64,000 nt of DNA from Myxococcaceae bacterium JPH2 (lineage in GTDB: Bacteria > Myxococcota > Myxococcia > Myxococcales > Myxococcaceae), in contig JAEMGR010000022.1 in NCBI GenBank assembly GCA_016458225.1, positions 1 through 64,000 of the forward strand, read 5' to 3'. Of the stretch, positions 35,079 to 44,119 are shown in pieces. Position 1 is the stretch's first letter; every line of letters begins with the position of its first letter. The notes under the pieces were generated by a model. That model had not been told where the DNA came from. It was given only the letters and a program-made list of their open reading frames with translations, and searched no databases. A program made the translations under genes and the position numbers.

Positions 35079-36293
35079 ATGGTTTCCCTCCGGCCTCTCG
35101 CGCTCTCCTTCCTCGTCGTGGTCGGCCTCGTGGCTGCGTGCGGCGGTGATTCTCCTCCTCCCCCGAAAGAGAACCCCGATGGCTCCGCTTCGCTCGTGTG
35201 CAGCGATGCGGGCACCACGGCCTGTGGTGACGTCTGTGTGGCCACCGCGAGCGACCCCGCCCACTGTGGAGGTTGCAACAAGGCGTGCGCGACGGGCGAG
35301 CTGTGCACGCAGGGCGTCTGCAGTGCCGCCTGTTCGACGAGTGAGACGCGGTGTGGCAGCGCCTGCGTGAACACCACGAGCGACTCCGCGAACTGCGGTG
35401 GGTGCGGTGTGGCGTGCTCGACGGGGCAGTCCTGTGTGAGCGGGAGCTGTGCCGTGGTCTGCGTGATTGGCGGCCAGCGGATTGCCGCGGGGACGGTGAA
35501 CTCGGCGAACGCCTGTGAGCAGTGCCAGCCCACGATGTCCGCGACCGCATGGACCTCGCGCGCGGATGGAACGCAGTGCGGCTCGGGGCAGGTCTGCTCC
35601 GTGGGCGCGTGCGCCTCGGGATGCTTCATTGGCAACACGTTCTTCGTGGCGGGGACTCCGAATCCCGCGAACGCGTGCGAGGCCTGCGCTCCGGCGACGT
35701 CGACGACCGCGTGGACGGCGCGCTCCGGCATCCCACTGCTGGTCGGTGGCAGCGACGTCGTGGCCCAGGGCTGGACGACCATCGCGCAGTCGCCGAGCTC
35801 GCTCACGTATGGCACGGACTATGTCCGCCTCGAGACCTCGACACCCAGCAATTCTCGGTCGGGTGGGCAGCTGCTCCTCGTGCGGTCGAAGGCCTTCGAC
35901 CCGGCCAGGCCCTACGCGATTCGCGTGACAATGCAGGTCGAGTCGGTGAACAAGCACAACAGCCTCGACAGCGCGGCGGCCATCCTGGTGGGCTTCACGC
36001 CCACGGTTGGCAACCCCACGGAACGCTCGCAGATGGTCTACCTGGACAGCTCGGCGATTGGCTGGGCGGATGACACTCAGGCGGCGGCGTTCCCCGTGAC
36101 GGATGGCCTGTTCCACGTCTACGAACTCTCGGTGGATGCCGCGAAGGTGGCGACGGTGAGCGTCGACGGCATCGCGAAGCTCACGCGCAACAACTTCACG
36201 GCGAACGGCACCCTCGCCATCGGGGATCAGACCAACGACGGGGGCTTCGATGCCGCGACGCGGGTCAAGTCGGTCGAGCTGCGCTGTCAGTGA
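35079..36293 (+). CDS. Cys-rich lipoprotein with C-terminal lectin-like domain
   Basis: The 404-residue protein has lipobox LVAACGG near residue 20. Cys-rich repeats of the myxobacterial type follow (CGDVCVATASDPAHCGGC, CGSACVNTTSDSANCGGC, CEQCQPTMSATAWTSRADGT, CEACAPATSTTAWTA). A C-terminal beta domain of about 180 residues (YAIRVTMQVESVNKHNSLDS, VYLDSSAIGWADD, VSVDGIAKLTRNNFT) looks like a concanavalin-type lectin fold. It is expected on the cell surface. An in-frame GTG at 35067 is the alternative start; AAGGTGG precedes the ATG. Confidence 0.72.
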   Translation: MVSLRPLALSFLVVVGLVAACGGDSPPPPKENPDGSASLVCSDAGTTACGDVCVATASDPAHCGGCNKACATGELCTQGVCSAACSTSETRCGSACVNTTSDSANCGGCGVACSTGQSCVSGSCAVVCVIGGQRIAAGTVNSANACEQCQPTMSATAWTSRADGTQCGSGQVCSVGACASGCFIGNTFFVAGTPNPANACEACAPATSTTAWTARSGIPLLVGGSDVVAQGWTTIAQSPSSLTYGTDYVRLETSTPSNSRSGGQLLLVRSKAFDPARPYAIRVTMQVESVNKHNSLDSAAAILVGFTPTVGNPTERSQMVYLDSSAIGWADDTQAAAFPVTDGLFHVYELSVDAAKVATVSVDGIAKLTRNNFTANGTLAIGDQTNDGGFDAATRVKSVELRCQ

Positions 36294-36486
36294 GCCGGGG
36301 CGCTTGGCGCGGAGGTCGGCGAGGAGCCGCGGTCGCTTGGAAGGTCGCGATCTGCTGGTCCTCCGCGTCGACCTCGCGGACTTCGTAGGGGGCCAGCTTC
36401 CGCCCGCGAGACAGCTCGCGGGCTTGTGCCTCCACGGGCCCATCGTTCGCGCCCGTCAGGTACGAGATGTTGGCCTGGCTGCCCAT
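36265..36486 (-). CDS. Possible small protein or gene remnant, 73 codons
   Basis: The frame MGSQANISYLTGANDGPVEA... has nearly every codon ending in G or C over its first 55 codons, as real genes here do, and has a balanced amino-acid make-up. It overlaps the 3' end of the Cys-rich lipoprotein gene by 29 bases. The same good codon use continues 14 codons upstream of the ATG to a stop without an obvious start or ribosome site. It may therefore be the tail of a truncated gene rather than an intact small gene. Confidence 0.35.
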   Translation of the reverse strand: MGSQANISYLTGANDGPVEAQARELSRGRKLAPYEVREVDAEDQQIATFQATAAPRRPPRQAPRLTDSAARPT

Positions 36487-36581
36487 CTGGGCGTGCCAGG
36501 CTGAGGCGAGAGCCGCGGATGACGCCCGTCAGGCCGCCGTGCGGGCGTCGGAGCCGCAGGCCACCGTGCTAGCGTCCGAGC

Positions 36582-36932
36582 ATGGTCTCGCTCATCGTCG
36601 TGTTCGCCATCCTCGGCGCGCTGCTCATCGGAGGAATCGTGGTGTTGCTGCGGGCCACCGTGGGCGCGGATATGCGTCGCGAGAAGGTGCTCACGCAGGG
36701 CGAGGCCGCGACGGCTCACATCCTCGGATGGGAGCGGACCGGGTTCAGCCACGGGCACCACGACATCCTCCGCTTCTCGATCCGCATCCACTTTCCCGAG
36801 GGTGGACCTGTGATCGAGACCACGGCGAAGCGCCTCATCCGTCCCATGGATGCGCCGCTCTTCCAGAAGGGAATGGAGCGTCCGGTGCGCGTCCTGCGTG
36901 AGGGCGAGCGCCTCCAGGTGGAGTTCGAGTAG
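36582..36932 (+). CDS. Small membrane-anchored protein
   Basis: The 116-residue product has one N-terminal membrane helix (residues about 3-25) and a beta-rich soluble domain (ATAHILGWERTGFSHGHHDI, FSIRIHFPEGGPVIETTAKR, PVRVLREGERLQVEFE) reminiscent of DUF3592-type proteins. It faces the convergent UvrA gene across 39 bases. Function unknown. Confidence 0.6.
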   Translation: MVSLIVVFAILGALLIGGIVVLLRATVGADMRREKVLTQGEAATAHILGWERTGFSHGHHDILRFSIRIHFPEGGPVIETTAKRLIRPMDAPLFQKGMERPVRVLREGERLQVEFE

Positions 36933-36971
36933 GCGCCCGGTGCCTGTCGGGCGCTCCGCTTGCGCGTGCAG

Positions 36972-39419
36972 CTAGCGAGTCTGCGCCGCGCGCCCGCGGC
37001 CCCGGCCATTGCGTCCCTCGGAGGGGGCGCCTTCGGCCTTCTCTCCGACGTAGGCCGCGAGGTGCTGGCCCGTGAGCGTGGACCGCGCGGCAACGAGGGC
37101 CGCGGGTGTCCCTTCAAACACAATCTTCCCGCCGTCATGACCCGCGCCGGGCCCCAGGTCGATGATCCAATCGGCGTGCGCCATGACCGCCTGATGGTGC
37201 TCGATGACGATGACCGACTTGCCCGAGTCCACCAGGCGATCCAACAGCCCGAGCAACTGCGCGACGTCCGCCAGATGCAGGCCCGTGGTGGGCTCGTCCA
37301 GCACGTAGATGCCGCCGTCCTCGCCCATGTGCGTCGCGAGCTTCAGCCGCTGCCGCTCGCCTCCGGACAAGGTGGTGAGGGGCTGGCCGAGCCGTACGTA
37401 GCCGAGCCCGACGTCCGCCATGCGCTGGAGAATCGCCTGCGCGACCGGAAGCTCCGCCTTCTTGCTGCCGAAGAACTGGAGCGCCTCGTCGACGGCCAGG
37501 TCGAGCACCTCGGCGATGTTGAGCCCACCCAGCCGATAGTTCAGCACCGAGGCTTGGAACCGGCGGCCCGCGCACTCCTCGCAGACCGTGGTCACCGTGG
37601 CCATCATCGCCAGGTCCGTGTAGATGACCCCGGCGCCGTTGCACGTCGGGCAGGCCCCCTCGGAGTTGGCGCTGAACAGCGCGGGCTTCACGCCGTTGGC
37701 CTTCGCGAACGCCTTGCGGATGGGCTCCAGCAGGTCCGTGTACGTCGCCGGGTTGCTTCGCCGCGAGCCGCGAATCGCGCTCTGGTCGATCGACACCACG
37801 CCCTCGCGACCCGACACCGAGCCGTGAATCAACGAGCTCTTTCCCGACCCGGCCACGCCCGTCACCACCACGAGCACGCCGAGCGGAATGTCCACGTCGA
37901 CCTTCTTCACGTTGTGCGAGGTGGCCCCCCGCACCTTCAGCTTCCCGGACGGCGTGCGCACCGATGGCTTCACCGCGGCGCGGTCATCCAGGTGCCGACC
38001 CGTGAGCGTGCCGCTGGCCCGCAGTCCCGCGACGGTGCCCTCGAACACCACCTGCCCACCCGCCGTGCCCGCGCCCGGCCCGATGTCGACGACGTGGTCC
38101 GCGATGGCGATGACCTCGGGCTTGTGCTCGACGACCAGCACCGTGTTGCCCTTGTCGCGCAGCCGCAGCAGCACGTTGTTCATGCGCTGGATGTCGTGCG
38201 GGTGCAGGCCCACCGTCGGCTCGTCGAAGACATACGTGACGTCGGTGAGGGCCGAGCCGAGGTGACGAATCATCTGCGTGCGCTGCGCTTCTCCGCCCGA
38301 CAGCGTCCCGGCTGGACGGTCGAGGCTGAGGTAGCCCAGTCCAATCTCCACGAACGAGTCGAGCGTCCGCTGGAGCGTCGCGAGCAGCGGCGCGACGGTG
38401 GGGGCGTCCAGGCCGCGCAGCCAGTCGGCCAGGTCGCTGATCTGCATCGCGCACGCCTCGGCGATGTTGATGCCCTTGAGCTTGCAGGCCCGGGCGGCCT
38501 CGTTGAGCCGGGTGCCCTTGCAATCGGGACAGGCGGAGTAGGTGACCGCGCGCTCGACGAAGGCCCGGATGTGCGGCTGCATCGCCTCCCTGTCCTTGGA
38601 CAGGAAGGACTTCTGGATGCGCGGAACCAACCCTTCATAGGTCAGGTTCATGCGCTCGACCTTCACCTTCGTCGGCTCGCGATAGAGGAAGTCGTGCCGC
38701 TCCTTCTGCGTGTACTTCCGGATCGGCTTGTTCGGATCCAGGAACCCCGACTCCGAGAAGATGCGGACGTGCCAGCCATCGGCGGTGTACCCCGGAATGG
38801 TGATGGCGCCCTCGGCGAGCGACTTCGACTCGTCGAAGAGCTGGGACAGGTCGATGTCCGTCGCCGAGCCCGTGCCCTCGCAGCGCGGGCACATGCCTCC
38901 GTTGACCGAGAACGAGCGCTGCTCGGTCTCCGTCTTCCCGTCGCCCTTCTCGACGGAGATCTGCCCGGCCCCCGAGACGGACGGGACATTGAAGGACAGG
39001 GCGTTGGACGAGCCGACGCGCGGCTTGCCGAGCCGACTGAAGAGCACCCGGAGCATCGCGTTGGCGTCCGTCGCGGTGCCCACCGTCGAGCGGACGTTGG
39101 CGCCCATGCGCTCCTGGTCGACGATGATGGCGGTCGTCAGCCCGTCGAGTACGTCGACCTCGGGCCGCGCCAGCGTCGGCATGAAGCCCTGGACGAAGGT
39201 GCTGTAGGTCTCGTTGATGAGCCGCTGTGACTCGGCCGCGATGGTGCCGAACACGAGCGAGGACTTGCCCGAGCCCGAGACGCCGGTGAACACCGTCAGC
39301 CGCCGCTTGGGCAGCTCGAGGCTCACGTCCTTCAGGTTGTTCTCCCGCGCGCCTCGGACGCGAATCATGTCGTGACGGTCCGCGAGATGCGGGGGAGGGG
39401 TGTGCTTGGGCTCGGTCAT
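36972..39419 (-). CDS. Class II UvrA-type ABC ATPase (UvrA2/DrrC-like)
   Basis: The 815-residue protein has two ABC cassettes: Walker A loops GVSGSGKSS and GVAGSGKSS, signatures LSGGEAQRTQMI and LSGGERQRLKLATH, and Walker B segments YVFDEPTVGLHP and YVLDEPTTGLHL. Zinc-finger Cys pairs are present (CPRCEGTG, CPDCKGTR, CPTCNGAG, CEECAG). It is about 130 residues shorter than housekeeping UvrA, as expected for class II forms that lack the UvrB-binding domain. Such proteins act in tolerance to DNA-binding drugs. The start at 39419 was chosen because the earlier GTG at 39464 has no ribosome site. It is divergent from an ArsR regulator. Confidence 0.9.
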   Translation of the reverse strand: MTEPKHTPPPHLADRHDMIRVRGARENNLKDVSLELPKRRLTVFTGVSGSGKSSLVFGTIAAESQRLINETYSTFVQGFMPTLARPEVDVLDGLTTAIIVDQERMGANVRSTVGTATDANAMLRVLFSRLGKPRVGSSNALSFNVPSVSGAGQISVEKGDGKTETEQRSFSVNGGMCPRCEGTGSATDIDLSQLFDESKSLAEGAITIPGYTADGWHVRIFSESGFLDPNKPIRKYTQKERHDFLYREPTKVKVERMNLTYEGLVPRIQKSFLSKDREAMQPHIRAFVERAVTYSACPDCKGTRLNEAARACKLKGINIAEACAMQISDLADWLRGLDAPTVAPLLATLQRTLDSFVEIGLGYLSLDRPAGTLSGGEAQRTQMIRHLGSALTDVTYVFDEPTVGLHPHDIQRMNNVLLRLRDKGNTVLVVEHKPEVIAIADHVVDIGPGAGTAGGQVVFEGTVAGLRASGTLTGRHLDDRAAVKPSVRTPSGKLKVRGATSHNVKKVDVDIPLGVLVVVTGVAGSGKSSLIHGSVSGREGVVSIDQSAIRGSRRSNPATYTDLLEPIRKAFAKANGVKPALFSANSEGACPTCNGAGVIYTDLAMMATVTTVCEECAGRRFQASVLNYRLGGLNIAEVLDLAVDEALQFFGSKKAELPVAQAILQRMADVGLGYVRLGQPLTTLSGGERQRLKLATHMGEDGGIYVLDEPTTGLHLADVAQLLGLLDRLVDSGKSVIVIEHHQAVMAHADWIIDLGPGAGHDGGKIVFEGTPAALVAARSTLTGQHLAAYVGEKAEGAPSEGRNGRGRGRAAQTR

Positions 39420-39555
39420 GGCGTGGGCACCAATGGCGGGAGAGGAGGGGGACTGCGGCGGCACCTTTAGCCCGGCCGGGCGGCTTCCGGGCGATGAAGG
39501 CGACGCCCCTTCGAGGCGGCCCCCGGCCCTTCAAGGGCCAGGGTGGCGAGTTCGA

Positions 39556-39600
39556 TATATGCCTTGACGGGTATATGCCTCGTGACGTATCTATTGGGCA
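39556..39600 (+). promoter_or_regulatory. Promoter and likely autoregulatory operator of the ArsR-type gene
   Basis: TTGACG (39564-39569) and GTATCT (39587-39592) are 17 bases apart and fit a housekeeping promoter. The expected transcription start falls at about 39599-39600, the A of the ATG, so the mRNA is probably leaderless, consistent with the lack of a ribosome site. A direct repeat TATATGCCT (39556-39564 and 39572-39580) overlaps the -35 and spacer, a natural place for ArsR-type autorepression. Confidence 0.5.
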
Positions 39601-39932
39601 TGGATTCCTCATTCGCGATCATCGCGGAGCCGAACCGCCGGGCCATCCTCAGTCTGCTGGCCGCGTCGGAGCACTCTGTCGGTGAACTCGAGACGCAGCT
39701 CCGGATGCCTCAGACCTCGGTGTCGAAGCACCTGCGGGTGCTGCGAGAGGCGGGCTTCGTGGAGTCCCGAGTGGAGGCGCAGCGGCGCGTCTACCGGATC
39801 CGCCCTGAGCCGCTGATGGAGGTCGATGCCTGGCTCGCCCCCTTCCGGCGGTTCTGGAACGACCACCTCGATGCACTCGAGCGCCACCTGGACCGGATGG
39901 GGCAGACCCCTACGAAAGGAAAGAACCGATGA
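39600..39932 (+). CDS. ArsR family transcriptional regulator
   Basis: The 110-residue winged-helix protein has the ArsR pattern IAEPNRRAILSLLAASEHSV, GELETQLRMPQTSVSKHLRVL (recognition helix) and FVESRVEAQRRVYRI for the wing. The Cys metal ligands of ArsR/SmtB are absent, as in the subgroup that pairs with SRPBCC proteins. Its stop overlaps the next gene's ATG by 4 bases (ATGA), so the two are co-translated. The promoter carries repeats that may be its own operator. Confidence 0.9.
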   Translation: MDSSFAIIAEPNRRAILSLLAASEHSVGELETQLRMPQTSVSKHLRVLREAGFVESRVEAQRRVYRIRPEPLMEVDAWLAPFRRFWNDHLDALERHLDRMGQTPTKGKNR

Positions 39933-40495
39933 TGCAGCGCGAGAAGTACGTGCCTGGGCGCGCGGCTGGCGCCAAGGTCCAGAAGACGGGTGACACGTGG
40001 ACGCTGGTCCTCGTTCGTGACCTCCGTCACCCCCCGGCGAAGGTCTGGGAGGCGCTGACCGAGCCCGAGCACCTGTCCGAGTGGGCGCCGTTCGATGCGA
40101 ACCGGAGCATGGCGGCGGTGGGGCCGGTGATGCTCACGGCCGTTGGGGCGCCGACCCCGCAGGTCTCGGAGACGACGGTGAAGCGGGCCGAGGCGCCGCG
40201 GCTCCTCGAGTTCACCTGGGGAGGCGGAGACCTCCGCTGGGAGCTGGAGCCGCACGCCAGCGGTACGCGCCTGACGCTCTGGCACAACATCAACCGCGGC
40301 TTCATCACCTGGGGCGCGGCGGGCTGGCACATCTGCTTCGACGTGCTGGAGCACTTCCTCGCGGGCGAGGCGATTGGACGCATCGTCGGAGGCGAGGCGA
40401 TGAAGTTCGACGGCTGGCAGCGGCTGATTGGCGAGTACGCGGAGCAGTTCGGCGTGCAGGCCCCTGGTTCTTCCTCCAACACTTCAAAGCGCTGA
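39929..40495 (+). CDS. SRPBCC/AHSA1 family protein
   Basis: The 188-residue protein has the START/Bet v1 fold marks VRDLRHPPAKVWEALTEPEHLSEW near residues 31-55 and a C-terminal long helix with FDVLEHFLAGEAIGRIVGGEA. Such proteins bind hydrophobic ligands. It is translationally coupled to the ArsR-type regulator and followed 20 bases later by a DoxX-like membrane protein, a recurrent trio. Confidence 0.88.
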   Translation: MMQREKYVPGRAAGAKVQKTGDTWTLVLVRDLRHPPAKVWEALTEPEHLSEWAPFDANRSMAAVGPVMLTAVGAPTPQVSETTVKRAEAPRLLEFTWGGGDLRWELEPHASGTRLTLWHNINRGFITWGAAGWHICFDVLEHFLAGEAIGRIVGGEAMKFDGWQRLIGEYAEQFGVQAPGSSSNTSKR

Positions 40496-40515
40496 CGCGC
40501 GGAGCACAAACACTC

Positions 40516-40938
40516 ATGGACTCGACCCTTCAGAACCCGGCCCTCGTCGCCGCGAAGACCTCCTCCAAGGCCATGACCGCGCTCTACTGGAGCGTCACCG
40601 TCCTCTTCTGCTTGCAGATGGGCTTCACCGCCTACGCGCAGTTGACGCTGCCGCAGGTGTCGGAGGCGTTCACCCACCTCGGCTTTCCCAACTACTTCCG
40701 GCTGGAGCTGTCGTGGGCCAAGTTGGTGGGCGTGGTGGTGATGCTCGCCCCCGTGCCGGCGCGGCTCAAGGAGTGGGTGTACGCGGGCTTCGCCTTCAAC
40801 CTCGTCTCCGCGGTCCTCGCGCACGTCGCGGTGGGGGATGGCGTGTCGGCGTGGGGCTGGGCGGCGGCCACCGGCGTGCTCTGGGCGCTGTCGTACTTCG
40901 CGTGGCGTCGCCTGCAGGCCGCGTCCTCGCGGGCCTGA
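40516..40938 (+). CDS. DoxX-like four-helix membrane protein
   Basis: The 140-residue protein has about four membrane segments (residues about 20-40, 62-80, 86-106, 112-130) with MTALYWSVTVLFCLQMGF and the family-like segment KLVGVVVMLAPVPARLKEW. DoxX-like proteins are small quinone-linked or carrier-type membrane proteins of unclear role. It is the third gene of the ArsR-SRPBCC unit. Confidence 0.8.
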   Translation: MDSTLQNPALVAAKTSSKAMTALYWSVTVLFCLQMGFTAYAQLTLPQVSEAFTHLGFPNYFRLELSWAKLVGVVVMLAPVPARLKEWVYAGFAFNLVSAVLAHVAVGDGVSAWGWAAATGVLWALSYFAWRRLQAASSRA

Positions 40939-41028
40939 CCTCACGCCAAATCTGTCTGGAGAAAGACAGGGCTTGTGCCCTGTCTGTTGTTCGAGCAGTG
41001 GTATCGCCGAAGGCAGCCTCAATCCGTC

Positions 41029-41475
41029 ATGGAGTTGGATGTGACCAAGAACAAGCCCCTCCCGCCGGCCGCCGTGTCCGCCCTGATTGATGAGAAGGTT
41101 CAGGAGCTCGGAGGGTGGCGCGCCAAGGTCTTCGCGCGGGTGCGCGAGCTCATCCACGAGGCGGACCCCGAGGTCGTCGAGGAGCTGAAGTGGATGGGAA
41201 CGCCGGTCTGGTCCCACGACGGCATTCTCTGCACGGGCGAGACGTACAAGAGCGTCGTCAAGCTGACCTTCCTCAAGGGCGCGGCGTTGAGCGACCCCGC
41301 CGGGGTGTTCAACTCCGGCCTCGAGGGAAACGCTCGGCGGGTCATCGATATCCACGAGGGTGACACGCTCAACGAGAAGGCTTTCAAGGACCTCATCCGC
41401 GCGGCGGTGGTCCACAACCTCATGGGCAAGAGCGAGCCGAAGCCGAAGCGACCGGCGCGCAAGCGGACCCCGTAG
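41029..41475 (+). CDS. DUF1801 family protein
   Basis: The 148-residue protein shows the DUF1801/YdhG pattern: VRELIHEADPEVVEELKWMGTPVWSHDG, TYKSVVKLTFLKGAAL and LNEKAFKDLIRAAVVHN, ending in a Lys/Arg-rich tail. The family is cytosolic, with a fold similar to iron chaperone-like proteins; the role is unknown. It may be read through from the ArsR unit 90 bases upstream. The ATG at 41029 is preferred; a GTG at 41041 is possible. Confidence 0.8.
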   Translation: MELDVTKNKPLPPAAVSALIDEKVQELGGWRAKVFARVRELIHEADPEVVEELKWMGTPVWSHDGILCTGETYKSVVKLTFLKGAALSDPAGVFNSGLEGNARRVIDIHEGDTLNEKAFKDLIRAAVVHNLMGKSEPKPKRPARKRTP

Positions 41476-41589
41476 CGCGGCGCCCCGAAGGGCTCACGCC
41501 CGCGCGAAGGTGCCCAGACACGGCTGGCAGCGCTCCGCGGACGGCGGGTTGCGAGCGCCGAAGGGCGCACGTGCCGTGTCGCCGCGGGG

Positions 41590-42255
41590 TCACCCGAGTC
41601 GCATGGACAGCTCGACGTCTTCCGCGAAGGGAATGGACAGGTAGCCCGCGGTGGAGGAGCGCACGCGCGCCAGGTACTCGGGGCTGTCGTCGGCGTTGTC
41701 CGCGACGATGAGCGCGCCCGACCGGAGCTGCTTCTCCACTCGGGCCAGGATGTCGGGGTAGAGCGCCTTGGCGCCATCGAGCAGGAGCAGGTCGATGCTC
41801 GCTGGCAGGTCGACGCTCAGCGTTCGCAGCGCGTCTCCCTCGCGAATCTCCACCAGGTCACCGAGGCCCGCGGCCTCGAGGTTCGCGCGCGCCCGAGCCA
41901 CCTTGGAGGGCTCGAACTCGCTGGTGATGAGCTGGCCGCCGCCGTTGTCTCGCAGCGCCGCGGCGAGGTGCAGCGTCGAGATTCCAAACGAAGTCCCGAA
42001 CTCGACGATGGTCCGGGCGCGTGTGCTGCGCGCCAGCATGTAGAGCAGGTGGCCCGTCTCCCGCGAGACGGGGAGCGCGTAGTCCTTCAGATTCCCATAC
42101 AGATGGAGGTACTCGGTCTTGCTGCGCATCAGGCGCAGCCGCTCCTCGGGGGAGAGGGCGGCAAGCGAGGGATTCGCCATGGGCGAGGCCGCGTCGGCCT
42201 CCGTGAACAGGCGATGAAGCAAGGGGGCGACAGGGGAAGTGGTCAGCGTGGTCAT
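41590..42255 (-). CDS. O-methyltransferase family 3 (CCoAOMT-like)
   Basis: The 221-residue protein has the class I methyltransferase pattern of this family: TIVEFGTSFGISTLHLAAAL, TSEFEPSKVARARANLEAAGL, VEIREGDALRTL, IDLLLLDGAKALYPDIL and GALIVADNADDSPEYL. Family members methylate catechol-like hydroxyls. It is divergent from a TetR regulator across 79 bases, the likely controller. Confidence 0.88.
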   Translation of the reverse strand: MTTLTTSPVAPLLHRLFTEADAASPMANPSLAALSPEERLRLMRSKTEYLHLYGNLKDYALPVSRETGHLLYMLARSTRARTIVEFGTSFGISTLHLAAALRDNGGGQLITSEFEPSKVARARANLEAAGLGDLVEIREGDALRTLSVDLPASIDLLLLDGAKALYPDILARVEKQLRSGALIVADNADDSPEYLARVRSSTAGYLSIPFAEDVELSMRLG

Positions 42256-42334
42256 GTCTGCATCCGTATCAAAGAGAGGCGCCTATGATGCGACCTGCTC
42301 TTCGCGTTCCCTATTCGCATTGCCCTCCGCGCCC

Positions 42335-42967
42335 ATGACCGCTCGCCGAAGCCCGCAGATTTCCTCGCGAAAGAAGCCCAAACAGGCCCGCTCGGCGGAC
42401 CTCGTCGCCACGATTCTGGAGGCCGCGGCTCAGGTTTTGGCGAAAGAGGGAGCGCAAGGCTTCACCACGGCGCAGGTGGCCGAGCGCGCCGGGGTCAGCA
42501 TTGGCTCGCTGTATCAGTATTTCCCAAACAAGGCGGCCATCCTCTATCGCCTCCAGAGTGATGAGTGGCGTCAGACGACTCGTCTGTTGAGTGACATCCT
42601 CGCGGACGTCCAGCGACCGCCCATGGAACGGTTGCGCGTCCTGGTCCATGCGTTCCTGCGCTCGGAATGTGAAGAGGCCACCATGCGCGGCGCGCTCGAT
42701 GAAGCGGCCCCGCGCTACCAGGAGGCACCTGAGTCGCAGGAGGTGAGGGCCACCCTGGATGACGCGGTCGAGGCCTTCCTGTGCGAAGTGCTCCCGGTTT
42801 CTTCCGAGCCGACGCGCGCGCTGACGGGAGACCTGCTCACGACGACGCTCAGCACCGTGGGGAAGCGATTCTCGGAGAGCCCTCGGACTCCCGAGGAACT
42901 CTCCGCCTATGCGGACGCCATGGCCGACATGTTCTGCTCCTACCTGCAAGGCTTGTCTCGCGCGTGA
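42335..42967 (+). CDS. TetR family transcriptional regulator
   Basis: The 210-residue protein has a Lys/Arg-rich lead, then the TetR HTH ILEAAAQVLAKEGAQGFTTA, QVAERAGVSIGSLYQYFPNKAA, and a C-terminal helical ligand domain. It is divergent from the O-methyltransferase gene and probably represses it, relieved by a small molecule. The ATG at 42335 is preferred over earlier in-frame codons because the protein character begins there. Confidence 0.88.
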   Translation: MTARRSPQISSRKKPKQARSADLVATILEAAAQVLAKEGAQGFTTAQVAERAGVSIGSLYQYFPNKAAILYRLQSDEWRQTTRLLSDILADVQRPPMERLRVLVHAFLRSECEEATMRGALDEAAPRYQEAPESQEVRATLDDAVEAFLCEVLPVSSEPTRALTGDLLTTTLSTVGKRFSESPRTPEELSAYADAMADMFCSYLQGLSRA

Positions 42968-43081
42968 GCTTCGGCGCGAAGTCATCCCCTCCCAGGTGAA
43001 GCCTTGCGCCGCTGTTCGTGGCGGCATGAGGCGTGGAACCTGGAGGCGCGCAAGGCCGGATGAGCCCTGGCCCGTCGTCGC

Positions 43082-44017
43082 TCACGGACGGGTGTTCGGT
43101 GTCGCGGCGCCCCAGCCATCCAGGAGCCAATCGCGCACGGCGAGGAAGCGCGCCGTGGGGGCAGCGGTGCGGCGCCAGGCCACCCAGAGGGTGCCCCAGG
43201 GGCGACGCGGGGAGCGCCGGCTCACCTCGGGCGTGAGGGCCACGATGCGGCCCTCGCGCAGCGCGGGGCCCACGAGATAGTCGGGCAGCACCGTCATGCC
43301 CACGCCGGCCTCGGTCAGCGCCAGCATCTCGTCGAGGTTGGCGATTCGGCAGACCACCTGGGTGGGCAGCGGTTCCTTGGGTCCGAGGGAGGCATGCCAC
43401 CAGGGCGCGAGCATCGCGAGGTCCGCGTCGAACGCGATGAAGCGGTGCATTCCAAAGTCCCGCGCGCTTCGCGGGGTCCCCCAGCGCTTCAAGTAGGCGG
43501 GCGAGGCCACCGCGACGAAGCGCTCCTGCGCCACGGGGCGGACCTCCAGCCCAGGGGCTTCGGGAAGGAGCCCGACGATGCCCAGGTCCAGCTCGCCGTC
43601 CAGCAGGCGACGGGCCACGCGGCTCGGGACGTCGAAGCGGACCTCGAGCCGCAGCTCCGGATGTTTCGCGAGCAGTGCCGGCAGCCGAGGCCTCAGCCAG
43701 TGACGGAAGAACGGCCAGGGCCCGCCGAGCGACACCTCGCCGCGGACCGTGCGCTGGGCCTCGGAGGCTTCCTCCAGGGCGGCGTCCAGGAAGGGCAGGT
43801 GCTCGCCCAGTCGGGCGACGAGCGCGGTGCCCGCGGGCGTGAGGCGCGCGCGGCGTCCCACGCGCTCGAACAGGGCCACGCCCACTTGCTGCTCCAGCGC
43901 CTTGAGCTGCTGCCCCACGGCGGAGGCGGTGATGCCCAGTCGGGAGGCGGCGGCCGCCTGGGTGCCCGCCCGGCTCACTTCCCACAGCGTCCAGAGGGCC
44001 TCGCGATTGCCAAGCAT
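43082..44017 (-). CDS. LysR family transcriptional regulator
   Basis: The 311-residue protein has the N-terminal LysR HTH (LWEVSRAGTQAAAASRLGIT, ASAVGQQLKALEQQVGVALFERVGRRARLT) and a substrate-binding domain from about residue 90. It is divergent from the PfpI-type gene at 44120, the probable target, with about 100 bases for the operator. Confidence 0.9.
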   Translation of the reverse strand: MLGNREALWTLWEVSRAGTQAAAASRLGITASAVGQQLKALEQQVGVALFERVGRRARLTPAGTALVARLGEHLPFLDAALEEASEAQRTVRGEVSLGGPWPFFRHWLRPRLPALLAKHPELRLEVRFDVPSRVARRLLDGELDLGIVGLLPEAPGLEVRPVAQERFVAVASPAYLKRWGTPRSARDFGMHRFIAFDADLAMLAPWWHASLGPKEPLPTQVVCRIANLDEMLALTEAGVGMTVLPDYLVGPALREGRIVALTPEVSRRSPRRPWGTLWVAWRRTAAPTARFLAVRDWLLDGWGAATPNTRP

Positions 44018-44119
44018 CGCTTGAGTTTATGCGAAGACCCTCTCGGTATTCTTGTGGCTCGTCGGGGCGTACTACTCCCTCATGACATCGCCCCTTCGAG
44101 GGGCAGGAGACGCCGCGCC

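Noticed and set aside
33494..35815. 773-codon version of the LRR gene
   Set aside because: Upstream of 34816 the peptide has no family character and lies antisense to the Cys-rich lipoprotein gene. The ATGATG at 34816 has an AGGAG site.
36960..39230. A 756-codon plus-strand frame
   Set aside because: It is the antisense shadow of the class II UvrA gene; no domain, and composition dominated by Arg, His and Val.
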